A stretch of DNA of 33,990 bases from Bacillota bacterium (lineage in GTDB: Bacteria; Bacillota; Clostridia; Christensenellales; Aristaeellaceae): contig JAEYOV010000051.1 in NCBI GenBank assembly GCA_023411395.1, positions 1-33,990 on the forward strand, read 5' to 3'. Of this stretch, positions 23,473 through 31,101 are shown piece by piece. How positions within the stretch are numbered: the stretch's first letter is position 1; the number at the start of each line of letters is the position of its first letter. Below the pieces are notes generated by a model. That model was not told the DNA's origin and made no database searches. It was given only the letters and a program-made list of their open reading frames with translations. The position numbers and the translations under genes are program-made.

Positions 23473-25179
23473 TTACCTCCCGGAAATGGCGGTGTTCGGC
23501 ATTTCGCCTTCCACCGGGCTTCCGTCGCCGGAAAGAACGGTGAACGCGCCATGAAGTGCGGCTGTAAAGAGCGCTTCTCCGTTTACCGTCAGCGCGTAGC
23601 TTACCTCCCGGCAAAGGCCGGGCGCGCAAAGAAGGATGGTTTGAAAATCGTTCGCCGGAACGCAGGACAAAACCGTTTCGCCGCCATCGGCTGTCATGGC
23701 GATCCGGCTTCCGCCTTTGATGGGCGTTGAAAAGCAGACCATCAGGGCGGGCGGGCTGGAATCAAAGCCGGACATCCGGACCATATTGACGCCTCCCGAT
23801 ACATGAAGGGTACCTCCCGAAACGGTGAGAGCGCCGTCCAAATCCAAGGTGCTTTTGCTGCTGCCAAATGAGCTGCCAACGGTGAGCGTACCGCCTTCCA
23901 GAGTCACGTTTCCGCTGGTGTCGATTCCGTTTCCCAAGGCTTTGATCGTAACATCGCCCCCCGTGATGCGGATGAGGGTGCCATCTGGCGCCACAAGGTC
24001 CTCAAGGCCGTCCCCGCCGCTGCCGGAGGTGTTGAAGCCGTCGTTTGCGGCGTCCACATCCATTATGCCCCCCGATATGAAAATGGCGGCGGATTCGATG
24101 CCCTCATAGCATTTTGTCACGGTCAGCGATCCTCCGGCGATGGTAACGGATCTGTCGGCGCGGATAGCGTCATCCCCGGTGTTGATTTTGAAGCTGCCGT
24201 CCATAAGGGTGACGCTGCCCTTGGCGTTGATGGCGTCATCGGCGCAGTACAGCGCAACGGTGCCGCCGGACAGGACAATGTCGCCCCCCGCCTTCATCCC
24301 TTTGCCGGCCGCGTCGGCGGAAGAGCCGCCCGTGCCCCGGTTTTCAAGTGCCTCTTCTCCAGAATCGGCGGTAACGCCGCCGGTGTACAGCGTATAGTCG
24401 CCGCCGGATATGGTGAGGCTGGATTCCGCCTGGATGCCGTCCTTTAGGCTGGTCAAATGGCAGGTGCCTCCCGTGAGCAGGATGCGTCCCTTTTCGGGAT
24501 CGTCGCCATTATTGGCTTGCAGCGCGTCGCCCATGGCGGTTACGGTAATATCGCCGCCGGAGATTGTAAGCGTATCCCGGCCCCGGATCCCCACACCGGC
24601 CGCCGTTACCGAAAGGATGCCGCCCTCAATCAGCAGGTCATCCTTGGCTACGATGCCATGCATAAAGCTGGCGGTTACGGCAAGGGAGCCCCGGCCATTG
24701 ATGATGAGGCTGTCCTGCACATACAGGGCAGCGTCCGGCTCTTCTCCCGGATAAGTGTAGGCGCCGCCGTCGGACAGCGCGTTCTGCGTGTCCTTCGCCA
24801 ATGTGAGGATGACTTTTCCGGCCTTTATGGCATACAGAGGGGCGCTGTCCGGGCAGTGGATGGATACGCCGTTGAATATAAGGCGCACCACATCCTTTTT
24901 GCCGGCATCAATGCATACCTGGCCACCCGACCATGTCCCGGCAAGAACATACGTCCCGGCTTTGTCAATGGTCAGGATGCCGTTTGAAAGCATGGCCCCG
25001 TCTCCCCGGACATCCACAGTATCCCTTTCAAAGAGGATGCGGACGGCAGTCTCCTCATCCCACGATTCCGCCGTATCAGGAATTGCCGAAGCATCCTGGG
25101 CCAAAGCGGGGGCGGCAAGAAAAAGCAGAATGGAAAGGACGGCAAACAGGAACAATTTGGAATACCGGGTCGACTTCAT
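23473..25179 (-). CDS. Secreted Cthe_2159-like carbohydrate-binding beta-helix protein
   Basis: A 568-residue exported protein. Residues 1-27 are a signal peptide (basic MKSTRYSK, hydrophobic LFLFAVLSILLFLAAPALA, cleavage near ALA-QD). The rest is a long series of short repeats such as SLTISGGDYTLYTGG and VTLEGGTLTVGSSFG, each with ISGG- or LxGGT-like turns, as in right-handed beta-helices. The pattern matches the Cthe_2159 family, whose founding clostridial member binds cellulose and pectin-type polysaccharides. Asp-rich turns (DDAINAKG, DDAIRADR) suggest calcium sites. No catalytic or anchoring motif was recognised. AAGGAGG precedes the ATG. Confidence 0.85.
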   Translation of the reverse strand: MKSTRYSKLFLFAVLSILLFLAAPALAQDASAIPDTAESWDEETAVRILFERDTVDVRGDGAMLSNGILTIDKAGTYVLAGTWSGGQVCIDAGKKDVVRLIFNGVSIHCPDSAPLYAIKAGKVILTLAKDTQNALSDGGAYTYPGEEPDAALYVQDSLIINGRGSLAVTASFMHGIVAKDDLLIEGGILSVTAAGVGIRGRDTLTISGGDITVTAMGDALQANNGDDPEKGRILLTGGTCHLTSLKDGIQAESSLTISGGDYTLYTGGVTADSGEEALENRGTGGSSADAAGKGMKAGGDIVLSGGTVALYCADDAINAKGSVTLMDGSFKINTGDDAIRADRSVTIAGGSLTVTKCYEGIESAAIFISGGIMDVDAANDGFNTSGSGGDGLEDLVAPDGTLIRITGGDVTIKALGNGIDTSGNVTLEGGTLTVGSSFGSSKSTLDLDGALTVSGGTLHVSGGVNMVRMSGFDSSPPALMVCFSTPIKGGSRIAMTADGGETVLSCVPANDFQTILLCAPGLCREVSYALTVNGEALFTAALHGAFTVLSGDGSPVEGEMPNTAISGR

Positions 25180-25561
25180 GTACGAACCTCCTTGGCAAAA
25201 TAATTCCCGCCATCCCTATAGGCCATGAGAAAAACAACCGGACCCATGCTGGCAGGAATATTCCATTATTTAGGGACATTCTCTCTCGTTCTCATGAAAG
25301 TTTTGTGAACGCCCGGTGTCTTGATTGTAAAACATTGGCACAACCTGATGCTTACACAAAACTTACCCCTTTATACCATGTGCCAGCATACAGGAATATG
25401 GACAAAATGGCAACAAGAGGAAACGAAAATGTCATTTTGGCTGTTTGAAAACCTCCGGCGCATGGCTTAATGCACAAAGGGAAAACTACCTTCCATGTCC
25501 GGGGGAATTCCGGGCAGAGTGTCCGTGCAGCCGCTGCACGGCGAAACGGGGGGAACAGAAT
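25180..25561. other. Divergent intergenic region
   Basis: This lies between the minus-strand secreted-protein gene and the plus-strand DUF5665 gene and should hold both promoters, but I see no clear -35/-10 pair. An imperfect palindrome, GTTCTCA ... TGTGAAC (25288-25310), is a possible operator. An open frame from TTG 25445 runs into the DUF5665 gene, but its first 39 residues have no binding site and no family match. Confidence 0.4.
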
Positions 25562-25846
25562 GTGAAGGATTGGCCACCGGATGTGAAGGAAAAAATCAGC
25601 CAATGGATGGAGGCCACCGAGCGGCTGCGCCTGGCGGAATACATTGAATACATTGACAACAAAAAGCGCATGCTGCTGATTCATTTTATAGGCGGGCTGG
25701 CCCGCGGGCTGGGCATGGCGGTGGGCTTCACCGTTCTGGGGGCCATCGTCATACTGATCCTGCAGGATCTGGCCGCCCGGAACCTGCCTGTGATCGGTGA
25801 TTTTCTGGCCAAAATCGTGACCATGGTGCAGGACAACCTGAAATAG
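25562..25846 (+). CDS. DUF5665 small membrane protein
   Basis: About 94 residues from GTG 25562, with GGGGGGAAC a few bases upstream. The N-terminal half is helical and charged (SQWMEATERLRLAEYIEYID), followed by NKKRMLLIHFIGGLARGLGM and a hydrophobic segment (AVGFTVLGAIVILILQDLAA, about 52-71). This is the pattern of the DUF5665 family of small Firmicutes membrane proteins, whose function is unknown. The start is uncertain; TTG 25445 would give 133 residues with an unusual Cys-containing N-terminus. Confidence 0.75.
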   Translation: MKDWPPDVKEKISQWMEATERLRLAEYIEYIDNKKRMLLIHFIGGLARGLGMAVGFTVLGAIVILILQDLAARNLPVIGDFLAKIVTMVQDNLK

Positions 25847-25875
25847 ATGACAGGGAAAAATGCCCATGATATAAT
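25847..25875 (+). promoter_or_regulatory. Promoter of the lspA-rluD operon
   Basis: ATGACA (25847-25852) and a perfect TATAAT (25870-25875) are spaced exactly 17 bases apart. The -35 box matches TTGACA in five of six bases. The -35 overlaps the DUF5665 stop codon region. The -10 box is the first base pairs of the 77-bp tandem repeat. Confidence 0.8.
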
Positions 25876-26021
25876 GTGTTTAGCAACCCGCGCACGGGTT
25901 GCGGGCCGGCGGGCCGTGTACGGAACCGGCACACCGGCAAACAAGATATAATGTGTTTAGCAACCCGCGCACGGGTTGCGGGCCGGCGGGCCGTGTTCGG
26001 AACCTAAACGCCGGCAAGCAA
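25868..26021 (+). repeat. Tandem 77-bp duplication with -10 box and hairpin
   Basis: Two head-to-tail units (25868-25944 and 25945-26021) are almost identical; the main difference is at CGGCACA versus CTAAACG near the 3' part. Each starts GATATAATGTGTTTAG, holding a TATAAT, then has a perfect GCAACCCG-CGCA-CGGGTTGC hairpin (25883-25902 and 25960-25979) and a GGCCGGCGGGCC-rich stretch. GCTATCATG at 26022 looks like the decayed start of a third unit. The first TATAAT has a good -35; the second does not. Confidence 0.9.
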
Positions 26022-26054
26022 GCTATCATGGGCAAAAAGGATGGGAGTTGCGTT

Positions 26055-26528
26055 ATGCTGTTTTTGCTGCCCGTAGGCATATTTCTGGTGGACAGGCTGG
26101 CAAAGGTCCTGGCGCAGCGGTTTTTGTCTGCCCAGTCCGGGGGCATCCTGCTGTGGCCCGGCGTGGTGCGCTTGTTCTATACGGAAAATACGGGCATGGC
26201 CTTTGGCTTCCTGTCCGGGCAGCGGTGGCTTTTGGTGGCATTGAGCCTGGCAGCGGTGATTGGCGTGGCCGTTTCCCTGCGCCCCTACCGGCTGGGGCTG
26301 TGGGCAAAGCTCTCGCTGATGGCCATACTGGGCGGCATGCTGGGCAACCTTGCGGACAGGGTGTTCCTGGGCTATGTGGTGGATATGATCGACTTGACAT
26401 TCATACGGTTCGCTGTGTTCAACGTGGCGGATATGTTCATCAGCTTCGGGGCGGTCTTTCTATGCATCAGTCTGCTTTTCAGGCCTGATGACTGGCGGGG
26501 GAAGGGGGAGAAAGCGCAAGCTTCATGA
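26055..26528 (+). CDS. lspA: Lipoprotein signal peptidase (signal peptidase II)
   Basis: LspA, 157 residues, an integral-membrane aspartic protease that cuts prolipoproteins before the lipidated cysteine. Four hydrophobic segments are visible. Conserved boxes are NTGMAFGFLSGQ (45-56), GNLADRVFLGYVVDMIDL (97-114) and FNVADMF (122-128); Asp 110 and Asp 126 are the probable catalytic pair. ATG 26055 follows GGGAG; an in-frame ATG at 26028 lies in the decayed repeat and has no binding site. The TGA overlaps rluD (ATGA), the common lspA-rluD pairing. Confidence 0.95.
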   Translation: MLFLLPVGIFLVDRLAKVLAQRFLSAQSGGILLWPGVVRLFYTENTGMAFGFLSGQRWLLVALSLAAVIGVAVSLRPYRLGLWAKLSLMAILGGMLGNLADRVFLGYVVDMIDLTFIRFAVFNVADMFISFGAVFLCISLLFRPDDWRGKGEKAQAS

Positions 26529-27427
26529 CGGAACAAAAGATAACCTGCCTGGCCGATGGCCGGGAGCGGCTGGATGTGCTGCTAAGCGGGGCGGGAACGC
26601 TGACCAGGTCCCGGGTGGAAAAGCTGATTCGGGAGGGGAAAGCCACCGTGGAGGGCCGGGCGGAATTAAAGCCCGGCATGAAGCCCCGGGCGGGCGCCGC
26701 CTTGACCCTGCTGATACCCGGGGACAAGCCGCCGGAGGCGGTGGCCCAGGATATTCCGCTTCGCATCTTGTATGAGGATGATGACCTGGCGGTGGTGGAA
26801 AAGCCCTGCGGCATGGTTGTGCATCCCGCGGCGGGCAATGAAGACGGCACGCTGGTAAACGCGCTTTTGCACCACTTGAAAAATCTTTCCGGCATCGGCG
26901 GGGTGACGCGGCCCGGCATCGTCCACCGGCTGGACAAGGATACCTCCGGACTTTTGCTGGTGGCCAAGCATGACGCGGCCCATGTGGCGCTTTCCCGCCA
27001 ACTGAAAGACAGGGAAATGGAGAAGCATTACCTGGCCGTGGTCGAAGGCGTAATGAGGGAGCCTTCGGGCATAGTGAACGCGCCCATTGCCCGCAGCAAA
27101 GCTAACCGCAAGCGCATGGCCATTGATCCAGCAGGGAGGCCAGCGGTAACGGAGTGGCGGATGGTGGAGGAATTAAGGAACGGTTCGCTGCTTAACGTGC
27201 ATCTGATCACCGGGCGGACCCACCAAATCCGGGTGCATATGGCGTCCTTGAACCATCCAGTGGCGGGGGATCCCATTTACGGGTTCAAACATGGCCTTGC
27301 GGCGCCCCGGCTGATGCTGCATGCCTGGTCTCTTGCCTTCACCCACCCCATGTCGGGGGAGCGGATGCAGTTTGAAGCGCCTGTACCGGAAGTTTTTACA
27401 GCCGCGCTTAATAAATGGAAAAAATGA
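26525..27427 (+). CDS. rluD: RluD-family large-subunit rRNA pseudouridine synthase
   Basis: A 300-residue RluA/RluD-family enzyme that isomerises uridine to pseudouridine in rRNA. An S4 RNA-binding domain occupies about residues 15-65. The catalytic motif GIVHRLDKDTSGLLLVAK holds Asp 137. The later RTHQIRVHMASLNHPVAGDP segment is the second family signature. It overlaps lspA by four bases. The exact rRNA target, whether RluD sites or another, cannot be told from sequence, so the symbol is by family. Confidence 0.93.
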   Translation: MTEQKITCLADGRERLDVLLSGAGTLTRSRVEKLIREGKATVEGRAELKPGMKPRAGAALTLLIPGDKPPEAVAQDIPLRILYEDDDLAVVEKPCGMVVHPAAGNEDGTLVNALLHHLKNLSGIGGVTRPGIVHRLDKDTSGLLLVAKHDAAHVALSRQLKDREMEKHYLAVVEGVMREPSGIVNAPIARSKANRKRMAIDPAGRPAVTEWRMVEELRNGSLLNVHLITGRTHQIRVHMASLNHPVAGDPIYGFKHGLAAPRLMLHAWSLAFTHPMSGERMQFEAPVPEVFTAALNKWKK

Positions 27428-27443
27428 TGACAAATGAAGCATT

Positions 27444-27475
27444 TGCCTGCCGCATAGTCCGGCAGGCATTTTTTT
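27444..27475 (+). terminator. Terminator of the lspA-rluD operon
   Basis: TGCCTGCCG (27444-27452) pairs perfectly with CGGCAGGCA (27460-27468) around a 7-base loop, then seven T follow. It begins 16 bases after the rluD stop. Confidence 0.95.
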
Positions 27476-27569
27476 GCAATGCCTTCCCGGCGCATTACAA
27501 GTGTGCGCCAGGGAAAAATATGTTCGAACCGTCCGCTTTGAATTTAGAATGGCTGGAGGGAACAACGGG

Positions 27570-28088
27570 GTGACTGGTATCCAGGGGTTGATCGGCCTGC
27601 CGGTGATCCGCGGGGGAAAGACCGTGGGGCTGCTGGAACAAGCAGTCTTGGAGGAAAGTGGTAAGAAACTGCGCGGAATTATCGTCAGAGAGGGAATTGG
27701 TGGAGCCAAGTGGGTCGAACGGGAGAATATTCAAACCGTTGGTGGAGTTTCCGTGCTGATATCCGGGGAACTGAAAAGGCCGCCCAAGGAGGCTGGTTTC
27801 CGCCTGGGACGCGTGCAGGATACTTCCGGCCTCCGCCTGGGCACGGTGACGGATGCGCTGATCAACCCCGAGACGCTGGAGGTGGAGGCACTGGAAATTT
27901 CCAACGGCCCCTTGGATGACCTGCTCCATGGCCGGTGGCTGGCCAACGATTTCGTGCTGCGTCAGCCTCAGGATAACGGGAAGCCTGGCCGGAAAAAGGA
28001 AAGGATGCTTCCCTGGGTCATGGTGCCCGCCATGGACAGGCAGTTCGTGAAAGCGGATAAAAGGAAGGGAGATGAACGGAAAAGATGA
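27570..28088 (+). CDS. PRC-barrel domain protein
   Basis: A 172-residue protein from GTG 27570 (MTGIQGLIGLPVIRGGKTVG), with GGAGGG at 27555-27560. It contains two PRC-barrel-like domains: residues about 5-65 (GLPVIRGGKTVGLLEQAVLE) and 85-140 (FRLGRVQDTSGLRLGTVTDA). PRC-barrels occur in RimM and in sporulation and photosynthesis proteins and usually bind partner proteins or RNA; the role here is unknown. The C-terminus is basic (ADKRKGDERKR). The stop overlaps the next small gene as ATGA, so the two are probably made together. Confidence 0.8.
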   Translation: MTGIQGLIGLPVIRGGKTVGLLEQAVLEESGKKLRGIIVREGIGGAKWVERENIQTVGGVSVLISGELKRPPKEAGFRLGRVQDTSGLRLGTVTDALINPETLEVEALEISNGPLDDLLHGRWLANDFVLRQPQDNGKPGRKKERMLPWVMVPAMDRQFVKADKRKGDERKR

Positions 28089-28228
28089 GTCTGGGAAAAA
28101 TAGCCGTGACCGGTGCGCTGGGCTTTGCCATTGGCGCCGGACTGATGATGATGCCTAATGGCAACAAGTGGCGCAAAGCCGTGCTCAAAGAGGCCGAAAA
28201 CCTGCGCCGCGCCGCAAGAAACTGGTAA
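28085..28228 (+). CDS. 47-residue small protein with glycine-rich hydrophobic N-terminus
   Basis: ATG at 28085 overlaps the PRC-barrel stop (ATGA); AAGGAAGGGAG lies just upstream in that gene. Residues 1-23 (MSLGKIAVTGALGFAIGAGL) are hydrophobic and glycine-rich. The rest is basic and helical (WRKAVLKEAENLRRAARNW). The look is that of small YtxH-like membrane-associated proteins, but no family is certain. The coupled start supports a real gene. Confidence 0.65.
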   Translation: MSLGKIAVTGALGFAIGAGLMMMPNGNKWRKAVLKEAENLRRAARNW

Positions 28229-28237
28229 ATAAAACTT

Positions 28238-28306
28238 GCAGGGGACGCTGTCCCCTGCACCCTTGCCCAAGGGACAATGTCCCTTGGGAATCCCTTTCTA
28301 GGGGGA
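28238..28306. repeat. Hairpin element related to the rpmJ-rpsM repeat
   Basis: Three hairpins in series: GCAGGGGAC-GCT-GTCCCCTGC (28238-28258), CCCAAGGGAC-AAT-GTCCCTTGGG (28266-28288) and CCCT-TTCT-AGGG (28292-28303). The order AGGGG hairpin, ACCC spacer, AAGGG hairpin copies the left half of the 13550 element, with different loop and stem bases. The end of the third hairpin merges with the GGGGGAA binding site of the next gene. Confidence 0.75.
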
Positions 28307-28313
28307 ATTATTT

Positions 28314-29366
28314 ATGACTACTTTCGAGGGGGAAAAGCGTAAGCCTGCCGGCGCGGACCAGCGGCTGTTAAAGGGGCTGGGGATCGCGCTTTTGTTTATC
28401 ATCCTGATCCTTTGGCGCGTATTGTGGGCGCTTGTGATGCAGGTGGCTCTGGGGGCACTGGTGATGGCGGCGGCGCTGCCCATCTGCCGCCGGCTGGAAA
28501 AAAAACTGCCCCGCACCGTGGCCGCCTCCCTGTCGCTGCTGCTTTTGAGCGGTATGGCGGCGGCCTTTGTGCTGCTCCTTGTGCCGCTTTTGTGGCGCCA
28601 AGGCGGACAATTGGCTGCCATGCTGCCGGATATACTCAACCAACTGCGCGGAAAGCTGGAATCGGTGCAGGCCTGGCTTATAAGCCAGGGGATACCCATG
28701 GACGGTTCGCAGAAAATGGTGCTGGACAAGATTCAGGAGATGGCAGGAACGGCGCTGCCCGCACTGATGGCGTGGGCGGGAAATTGGGCCGGCAGCCTTT
28801 CGAAGGTCTTTTTGGCGCCGGTGTTCGCGTTTTATTTTCTGCGTGACCGGGAGGATTTGGGCCAGCGGCTGTCTTTATGGGTGCCGCTGAAGTACAGGCG
28901 CAAGGCGGTGGCGGTGACAAGGGAGATGCGCAGGGAGATCAGTGGCTTCTGGCGGGGACAACTGATGATTTCGGGCGTCATCGCGGGACTTACGGCGCTG
29001 GGGCTTTTGATCGTGGGCGTGCCTGCCTGGCTGCTTTTGGGGCTGCTCATGGGCGTTCTGGAGATGATTCCTTACGTTGGGCCTTTTTTGGGCGCCATAC
29101 CGGTATTCCTCTTTTCCCTGCCCCTGGGCTGGGGAAGGGTGGCCTGGGCCATCGCCGTGGTGGTATTGGTGCAGCAATTGGAAGGCGGCATGATCTCCCC
29201 CCATTTGATGTCCGGGGCTACCAGGCTGCATCCTGTAACGGTGCTGCTGTCCATATCCGCCGGCGGATTGGTGGGCGGTGTGGCGGGCATGCTACTGGCG
29301 GTGCCGGTGGTGGTTTCCCTTCGCGGCGGCATAAGAATGCTGCGCAGGGAGAATGCTCAGGCATAA
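28314..29366 (+). CDS. AI-2E family transporter (PF01594-type membrane protein)
   Basis: A 350-residue integral membrane protein. Two N-terminal helices, a third pair (about 66-90), a soluble middle stretch (LAAMLPDILNQLRGKLESVQ), then a helical bundle with MGVLEMIPYVGPFLGAIPVF and VVLVQQLEGGMISPHLMSGA. These last two segments are the family signature. Members include quorum-signal exporters, sodium/proton antiporters and SpoIIM-like proteins, so the substrate is not known. GGGGGAATT lies before the ATG. No promoter was found in the short gap; the hairpin element lies there instead. Confidence 0.9.
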   Translation: MTTFEGEKRKPAGADQRLLKGLGIALLFIILILWRVLWALVMQVALGALVMAAALPICRRLEKKLPRTVAASLSLLLLSGMAAAFVLLLVPLLWRQGGQLAAMLPDILNQLRGKLESVQAWLISQGIPMDGSQKMVLDKIQEMAGTALPALMAWAGNWAGSLSKVFLAPVFAFYFLRDREDLGQRLSLWVPLKYRRKAVAVTREMRREISGFWRGQLMISGVIAGLTALGLLIVGVPAWLLLGLLMGVLEMIPYVGPFLGAIPVFLFSLPLGWGRVAWAIAVVVLVQQLEGGMISPHLMSGATRLHPVTVLLSISAGGLVGGVAGMLLAVPVVVSLRGGIRMLRRENAQA

Positions 29367-29412
29367 AAGTGTGGTTTTGAGGCGAAAAAATGAAGAAATT
29401 GGCAATGTCTCG

Positions 29413-29441
29413 TTGAAAAAGCGTCTCCCCTGTTGTATAAT
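29413..29441 (+). promoter_or_regulatory. Promoter of the ireB-ruvX operon
   Basis: TTGAAA (29413-29418) and TATAAT (29436-29441) are separated by exactly 17 bases, and the start of ireB follows about 24 bases after the likely transcription start. A strong sigma-A-type match. Confidence 0.9.
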
Positions 29442-29471
29442 GGATTCAGGTCAGGGAAGGGAGGGAGACCA

Positions 29472-29735
29472 ATGCCCGACGCATTCGAAACCACAAAACT
29501 GCCCCCGCTTACGGACAGCGGAAATCAGGCCAGCGAGATCCTGCGGTATGTTTACCGTGCGCTGCAGGCAAAGGGCTACGATCCCATCACCCAGATCGTA
29601 GGCTACCTGATCTCTGGGGATCCTACTTATATCACCAGTCATAATCAGGCCCGCAGCATGATCTGCCGTGTGGAGCGGGACGAGTTGCTGGAAGAAGTGG
29701 TCCGGTTTTACCTTTCCGGGCAAGGGGCCAACTAG
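29472..29735 (+). CDS. ireB: IreB-family regulatory phosphoprotein
   Basis: An 87-residue protein of the UPF0297/IreB family (B. subtilis YrzL). In enterococci IreB is phosphorylated by the Ser/Thr kinase IreK and lowers intrinsic cephalosporin resistance. Typical segments are SEILRYVYRALQAKGYDPIT, QIVGYLISGDPTYITSHNQA and VERDELLEEVVRFYL. ATG 29472 follows GGGAGGGAG; the frame is open upstream but crosses the promoter. The Firmicutes order ireB-ruvX-DUF1292 is kept. No kinase gene is in the window. Confidence 0.95.
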   Translation: MPDAFETTKLPPLTDSGNQASEILRYVYRALQAKGYDPITQIVGYLISGDPTYITSHNQARSMICRVERDELLEEVVRFYLSGQGAN

Positions 29736-29857
29736 GAAACGGAAAGCGGGTATCGTAAGATTATAGAAGGCATCCGATGGCGCCCAAAGTGCCACGCACC
29801 GGTTGATCCCGGCAGTCCCCTGGGCGGCTGAAGGAGGCCTTCCATTATTATTGGGAT

Positions 29858-30634
29858 ATGGGGGATCAAATGGACGAACGGGTGCTTGCGCTGGATGTGG
29901 GGGATGTGCGCATCGGCATTGCGGTAAGCGATTCTAAAAGGCTCATTGCCCAGCCCGTATCTGTCTTGCGGCGTGTGGGTTATGGCCCGGATGTGCGCCA
30001 TATCCTATCGCTTTGCCAGGAGTATGACACGCATTTGGTACTGTGCGGCCTGCCCAAGAACATGGATGGCAGCGAGGGCGGCCAGGCGCAAAAGGTCCGC
30101 GCCTTTGGCTTGGAGCTTCAAAAGGCCGGGCTCACCGTCTATTACCAGGATGAGCGGCTCACCACGGTCACAGCGGAAAAGGTTCTTATAGACGGCGGCA
30201 TGCGCAGGGAAGGCCGCCGGGAGACGGTGGATAAGGTGGCCGCGGCGGTGATCCTTCAGCAATGGCTCGACAGCGGCACAATGCCTGTCGATAGAAATCT
30301 GAGAAACGAGGACAAAACCATGGAAAGCGACAACAACATGATTGAACTGGTGGATGAACAGGGCAAAGCCGTTGAGTTTGAGCACCTGATGACCGTTGAG
30401 CATGAGGGTAGCTATTATATCGTCCTGATGGCAGCCCAGGAGGACGAGGACAATGAGGAAGGCGAAGTCGTTATCCTCAAAATGGAGAAGGACGAAAAGG
30501 GCGAAGACTGCTATGTGACCATTGATGATGACACTGTGCTTCAGGCGGTATTTGACAAATTCGTAGCCGCTGTCGAGGAAGAGGATGACGCAATCCCCGA
30601 AGACGGCGAGGATGAAGAAGAAGATGACAAATAA
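29858..30634 (+). CDS. ruvX: RuvX/YqgF nuclease-fold protein fused to DUF1292
   Basis: A 258-residue in-frame fusion. Residues 1-140 are YqgF/RuvX, an RNase-H-fold protein linked to 16S rRNA 5'-end maturation and Holliday-junction resolution: RVLALDVGDVRIGIAVSD, LCGLPKNMDGSEG, QDERLTTVTAEKVLIDGG and VDKVAAAVILQQWLDSG carry the conserved acids. Residues 155-258 are a DUF1292 (YrzB-like) acidic domain, normally the next separate gene. No stop codon lies between them. An internal ATG at 30320 with GAGG eight bases upstream could also start DUF1292 alone. The start could be ATG 29870; an AAGGAGG at 29831 is too far from either. Confidence 0.88.
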   Translation: MGDQMDERVLALDVGDVRIGIAVSDSKRLIAQPVSVLRRVGYGPDVRHILSLCQEYDTHLVLCGLPKNMDGSEGGQAQKVRAFGLELQKAGLTVYYQDERLTTVTAEKVLIDGGMRREGRRETVDKVAAAVILQQWLDSGTMPVDRNLRNEDKTMESDNNMIELVDEQGKAVEFEHLMTVEHEGSYYIVLMAAQEDEDNEEGEVVILKMEKDEKGEDCYVTIDDDTVLQAVFDKFVAAVEEEDDAIPEDGEDEEEDDK

Positions 30635-31007
30635 TCCCCAGGCAGATTTTGATCCCGATGCGCTCCGTGACGCGCTGGTGGAATTGACCGCTCCCGACGG
30701 TACCGTCTACCGTTTCCGCTACGGTGCCGTGCTGCCTTACGCGGATCAGGAATACGTGGTGCTGGTGGAGCTTGAGAACGACGAGAACGGCGAGGAACAG
30801 CTTCTCATCACACGTTTGACCGATACGGAGGAAGGCGGCCTTTCCTTTGAGGTCGTCACGGAGGATGACATCATCCAGGCGATCTTGGAAAAATACACGG
30901 CGCAGCTTGTCCATGATGCCATGGATGGGGCGGATGGCGGATGCTGCTGCGGTCATGAACATGATCATACGGATGGCTGCTGTGGAGATTGCGGCTGTTC
31001 CCATTAA
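30624..31007 (+). CDS. DUF1292 protein with Cys/His-rich tail
   Basis: About 127 residues from ATG 30624 (MTNNPQADFDPDALRDALVE), overlapping the end of the fused ruvX gene; in-frame ATGs at 30585 and 30612 are alternatives. The core (VELTAPDGTVYRFRYGAVLP, YVVLVELENDENGEEQLLIT) is DUF1292, a small acidic family of unknown function usually next to ruvX. The last 24 residues hold eight Cys and five His (CCCGHEHDHTDGCCGDCGCS), a likely metal-binding tail like that of SlyD-type proteins. This is a second DUF1292 in tandem with the fused one. Confidence 0.85.
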   Translation: MTNNPQADFDPDALRDALVELTAPDGTVYRFRYGAVLPYADQEYVVLVELENDENGEEQLLITRLTDTEEGGLSFEVVTEDDIIQAILEKYTAQLVHDAMDGADGGCCCGHEHDHTDGCCGDCGCSH

Positions 31008-31022
31008 GAACGTTTTGGCCTG

Positions 31023-31067
31023 GCCGGCGGATAGGCAGCGCATATCCGCCGGCTTGCATTTTCATTT
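31023..31067 (+). terminator. Terminator after the DUF1292 gene
   Basis: A perfect 11-bp stem, GCCGGCGGATA (31023-31033) with TATCCGCCGGC (31043-31053), has a 9-base loop, followed by TTGCATTTTCATTT. The T-run is broken, so strength is uncertain. Confidence 0.65.
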
Positions 31068-31101
31068 ACAAAAGACTGCTCATGCTTAGGAGGGAAAGCA
31101 T

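Noticed and set aside
23387..23629. 81-codon N-terminal extension of the QueG-like protein
   Set aside because: It would run through the perfect terminator and the end of the upstream gene; the TTG start with a good binding site fits the family.
25868..26021. CRISPR or insertion-site duplication
   Set aside because: Only two adjacent 77-bp units without spacers, carrying a -10 box; it fits a tandem duplication.
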